The notes below the pieces were generated by a model. The model did not search any database and was not told where the DNA came from. It was given only the letters and a program-made list of their open reading frames with translations. Shown one piece after another: positions 12,941 through 13,736 of a DNA stretch of 13,736 nt (the first letter of the stretch is position 1; each line of letters starts with the position of its first letter). A program made the translations under genes and the position numbers. The stretch lies in the NCBI GenBank assembly GCA_027067085.1, contig JAMOMM010000160.1, positions 1-13,736 of the forward strand, in the 5' to 3' direction. The DNA comes from Hyphomicrobiales bacterium. GTDB lineage: Bacteria > Pseudomonadota > Alphaproteobacteria > Rhizobiales > Aestuariivirgaceae.

Positions 12941-13736
12941 GAGACGGTGAACCAAAACGTGGGTTATCGGGCGTTTTCCCCAGACTTCCGAACACGTTCT
13001 GCGTACTGAGCGGCGAACAGCTTCGGCAATCACATCGTTGTCCCTGCGGGCTTTATGGGGAAGTTTTTCAATAGCATCCTCCAAGTCATCAAGGACAGTG
13101 TCTTCAATCAAATAGCCCTCGGCATCTTCTAACGGCACACCGTCTAAGACAATTTTTGGTTCGCTTGATAATACGCCGTGTTTATCAACGGTAATCGAAA
13201 CGGCGACCAAACCTGCAAATGAAAGTCTACGACGATAACGAGCAGGGCTTTCATCATCTTTGACAAAAACATTTCCGTCAATGTGAGTTCGGCCATGTTC
13301 GATGTCGTCAATGATTTTCATTGGGCCGGGAAGCAATTGCGTTAGTTCTCCGTTTGTAACGCGCAGTGTTTTTGCGATGCCTGACTTCTCAGCAAAGCGA
13401 GTATGAAAATCTAAATGGCGCATCTCGCCATGCATAGGTATTAAGGCGGCTGGTTTTAGCCAACTGTAATACTCTTGCAATTCGCCTTGTCGAGGGTGGC
13501 CAGAGGTGTGGATCATGGCATCGTCATTGGTGATTATTTCAACGCCTTGCTCAGCCAAATCATTGAACACGGCGGCAACGGCTTTTTCATTTCCTGGGAT
13601 GGTTTTAGATGAAAAAATTGCCATGTCGCCTTTATCAAACTTAATGTGCGGATGGCGGCCTGAAGCGATACGGGCCATGGCAGCGCGCGCTTCACCCTGC
13701 GAACCTGTGCACACAAGCAAACATTTGTTGCGGGGC
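12938..13736 (-). CDS. rnj: ribonuclease J, C-terminal part (5' end outside the window)
   Basis: The last 265 residues of a metallo-beta-lactamase/beta-CASP ribonuclease J, which processes and degrades mRNA and matures rRNA by 5'-3' exonuclease and endonuclease activity. The frame is open to the window edge, entering as PRNKCLLVCTGSQGE, so about half of a typical 550-aa enzyme is missing. The conserved pieces seen are CTGSQGEARAAMARIASG, IFSSKTIPGNEKAV, IHTSGHPRQGEL (beta-CASP motif C histidine) and LIPMHGEMRHL (metal-binding HGE..H). A C-terminal domain follows with arginine-rich helices (RRDNDVIAEAVRRSVRR) and a VWGKRPITHVLVHRL end. Its TAG stop lies in the palindromic element at 12836-12940, which reads away from the gene. 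It converges with the FNR-like regulator. Confidence 0.94.
   Translation of the reverse strand, partial: PRNKCLLVCTGSQGEARAAMARIASGRHPHIKFDKGDMAIFSSKTIPGNEKAVAAVFNDLAEQGVEIITNDDAMIHTSGHPRQGELQEYYSWLKPAALIPMHGEMRHLDFHTRFAEKSGIAKTLRVTNGELTQLLPGPMKIIDDIEHGRTHIDGNVFVKDDESPARYRRRLSFAGLVAVSITVDKHGVLSSEPKIVLDGVPLEDAEGYLIEDTVLDDLEDAIEKLPHKARRDNDVIAEAVRRSVRRTCSEVWGKRPITHVLVHRL

Noticed and set aside
12847..13074. A 75-codon plus-strand frame after the FNR-like gene
   Set aside because: It runs through the palindromic element and antisense into RNase J, with no ribosome site and no protein-like composition.

Overview
The window looks like a chromosomal segment of an alphaproteobacterium, probably of the Rhizobiales/Hyphomicrobiales type. 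Four things suggest this: an RNase J, a Bpt-type leucyltransferase, a ParC with alphaproteobacterial-looking motifs, and short intergenic palindromic elements of the RIME/Bru-RS general type. Base composition is moderate and leans AT, which would suit a marine or host-associated lineage. No species can be named from the sequence alone. I see no rRNA, tRNA, CRISPR array, transposase or phage gene.

Layout. 1-1314 (+): the 3' part of a HisC-like PLP aminotransferase, followed after 4 bp by a small secreted META-domain protein. 1493-2365 (-): a beta-hydroxyacid dehydrogenase, divergent from 2495-3724 (+), a threonine ammonia-lyase with an ACT domain. 3793-6356 (+): an SLC13-type permease with a central TrkA-C-like insert, then the N-degron enzyme Bpt, which starts with TTG. 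6468-7184 (+) and 7236-8003 (-): two convergent proteins. The first is unrecognised and the second has a PAS-like C-terminus. 8220-11934 (-): a probable operon of a 65-aa protein, a YcaQ/AlkX-like DNA glycosylase and parC, the last two joined by an ATGA overlap. 12054-12764 (+): an FNR-like regulator. 12938-13736 (-): the C-terminal part of RNase J, running off the right edge.

The most interesting signal is a pair of related short palindromic elements, one in each of two convergent intergenic gaps (7182-7238 and 12836-12940). Both are bounded by TA and begin and end TAGAG...CTCTA, and they share a diverged but clear stretch of about 31 bp. Three genes that abut them use the TAG at an element end as their stop codon. 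Removing the short copy together with one TA leaves the two flanking genes ending on opposite strands of the same TA. This pattern suggests a TA-targeting, non-autonomous (MITE-like) element that inserts at stop codons without damaging the reading frame.

Other signals: the FNR-like protein has a cysteine aligned with FNR Cys122, three N-terminal cysteines, an ETxSR recognition helix, and a near-perfect FNR box in its own promoter region. A very dense cluster of palindromes and 8-bp direct repeats sits upstream of the PAS-like gene. The intergenic regions are all under 300 bp and are described individually.
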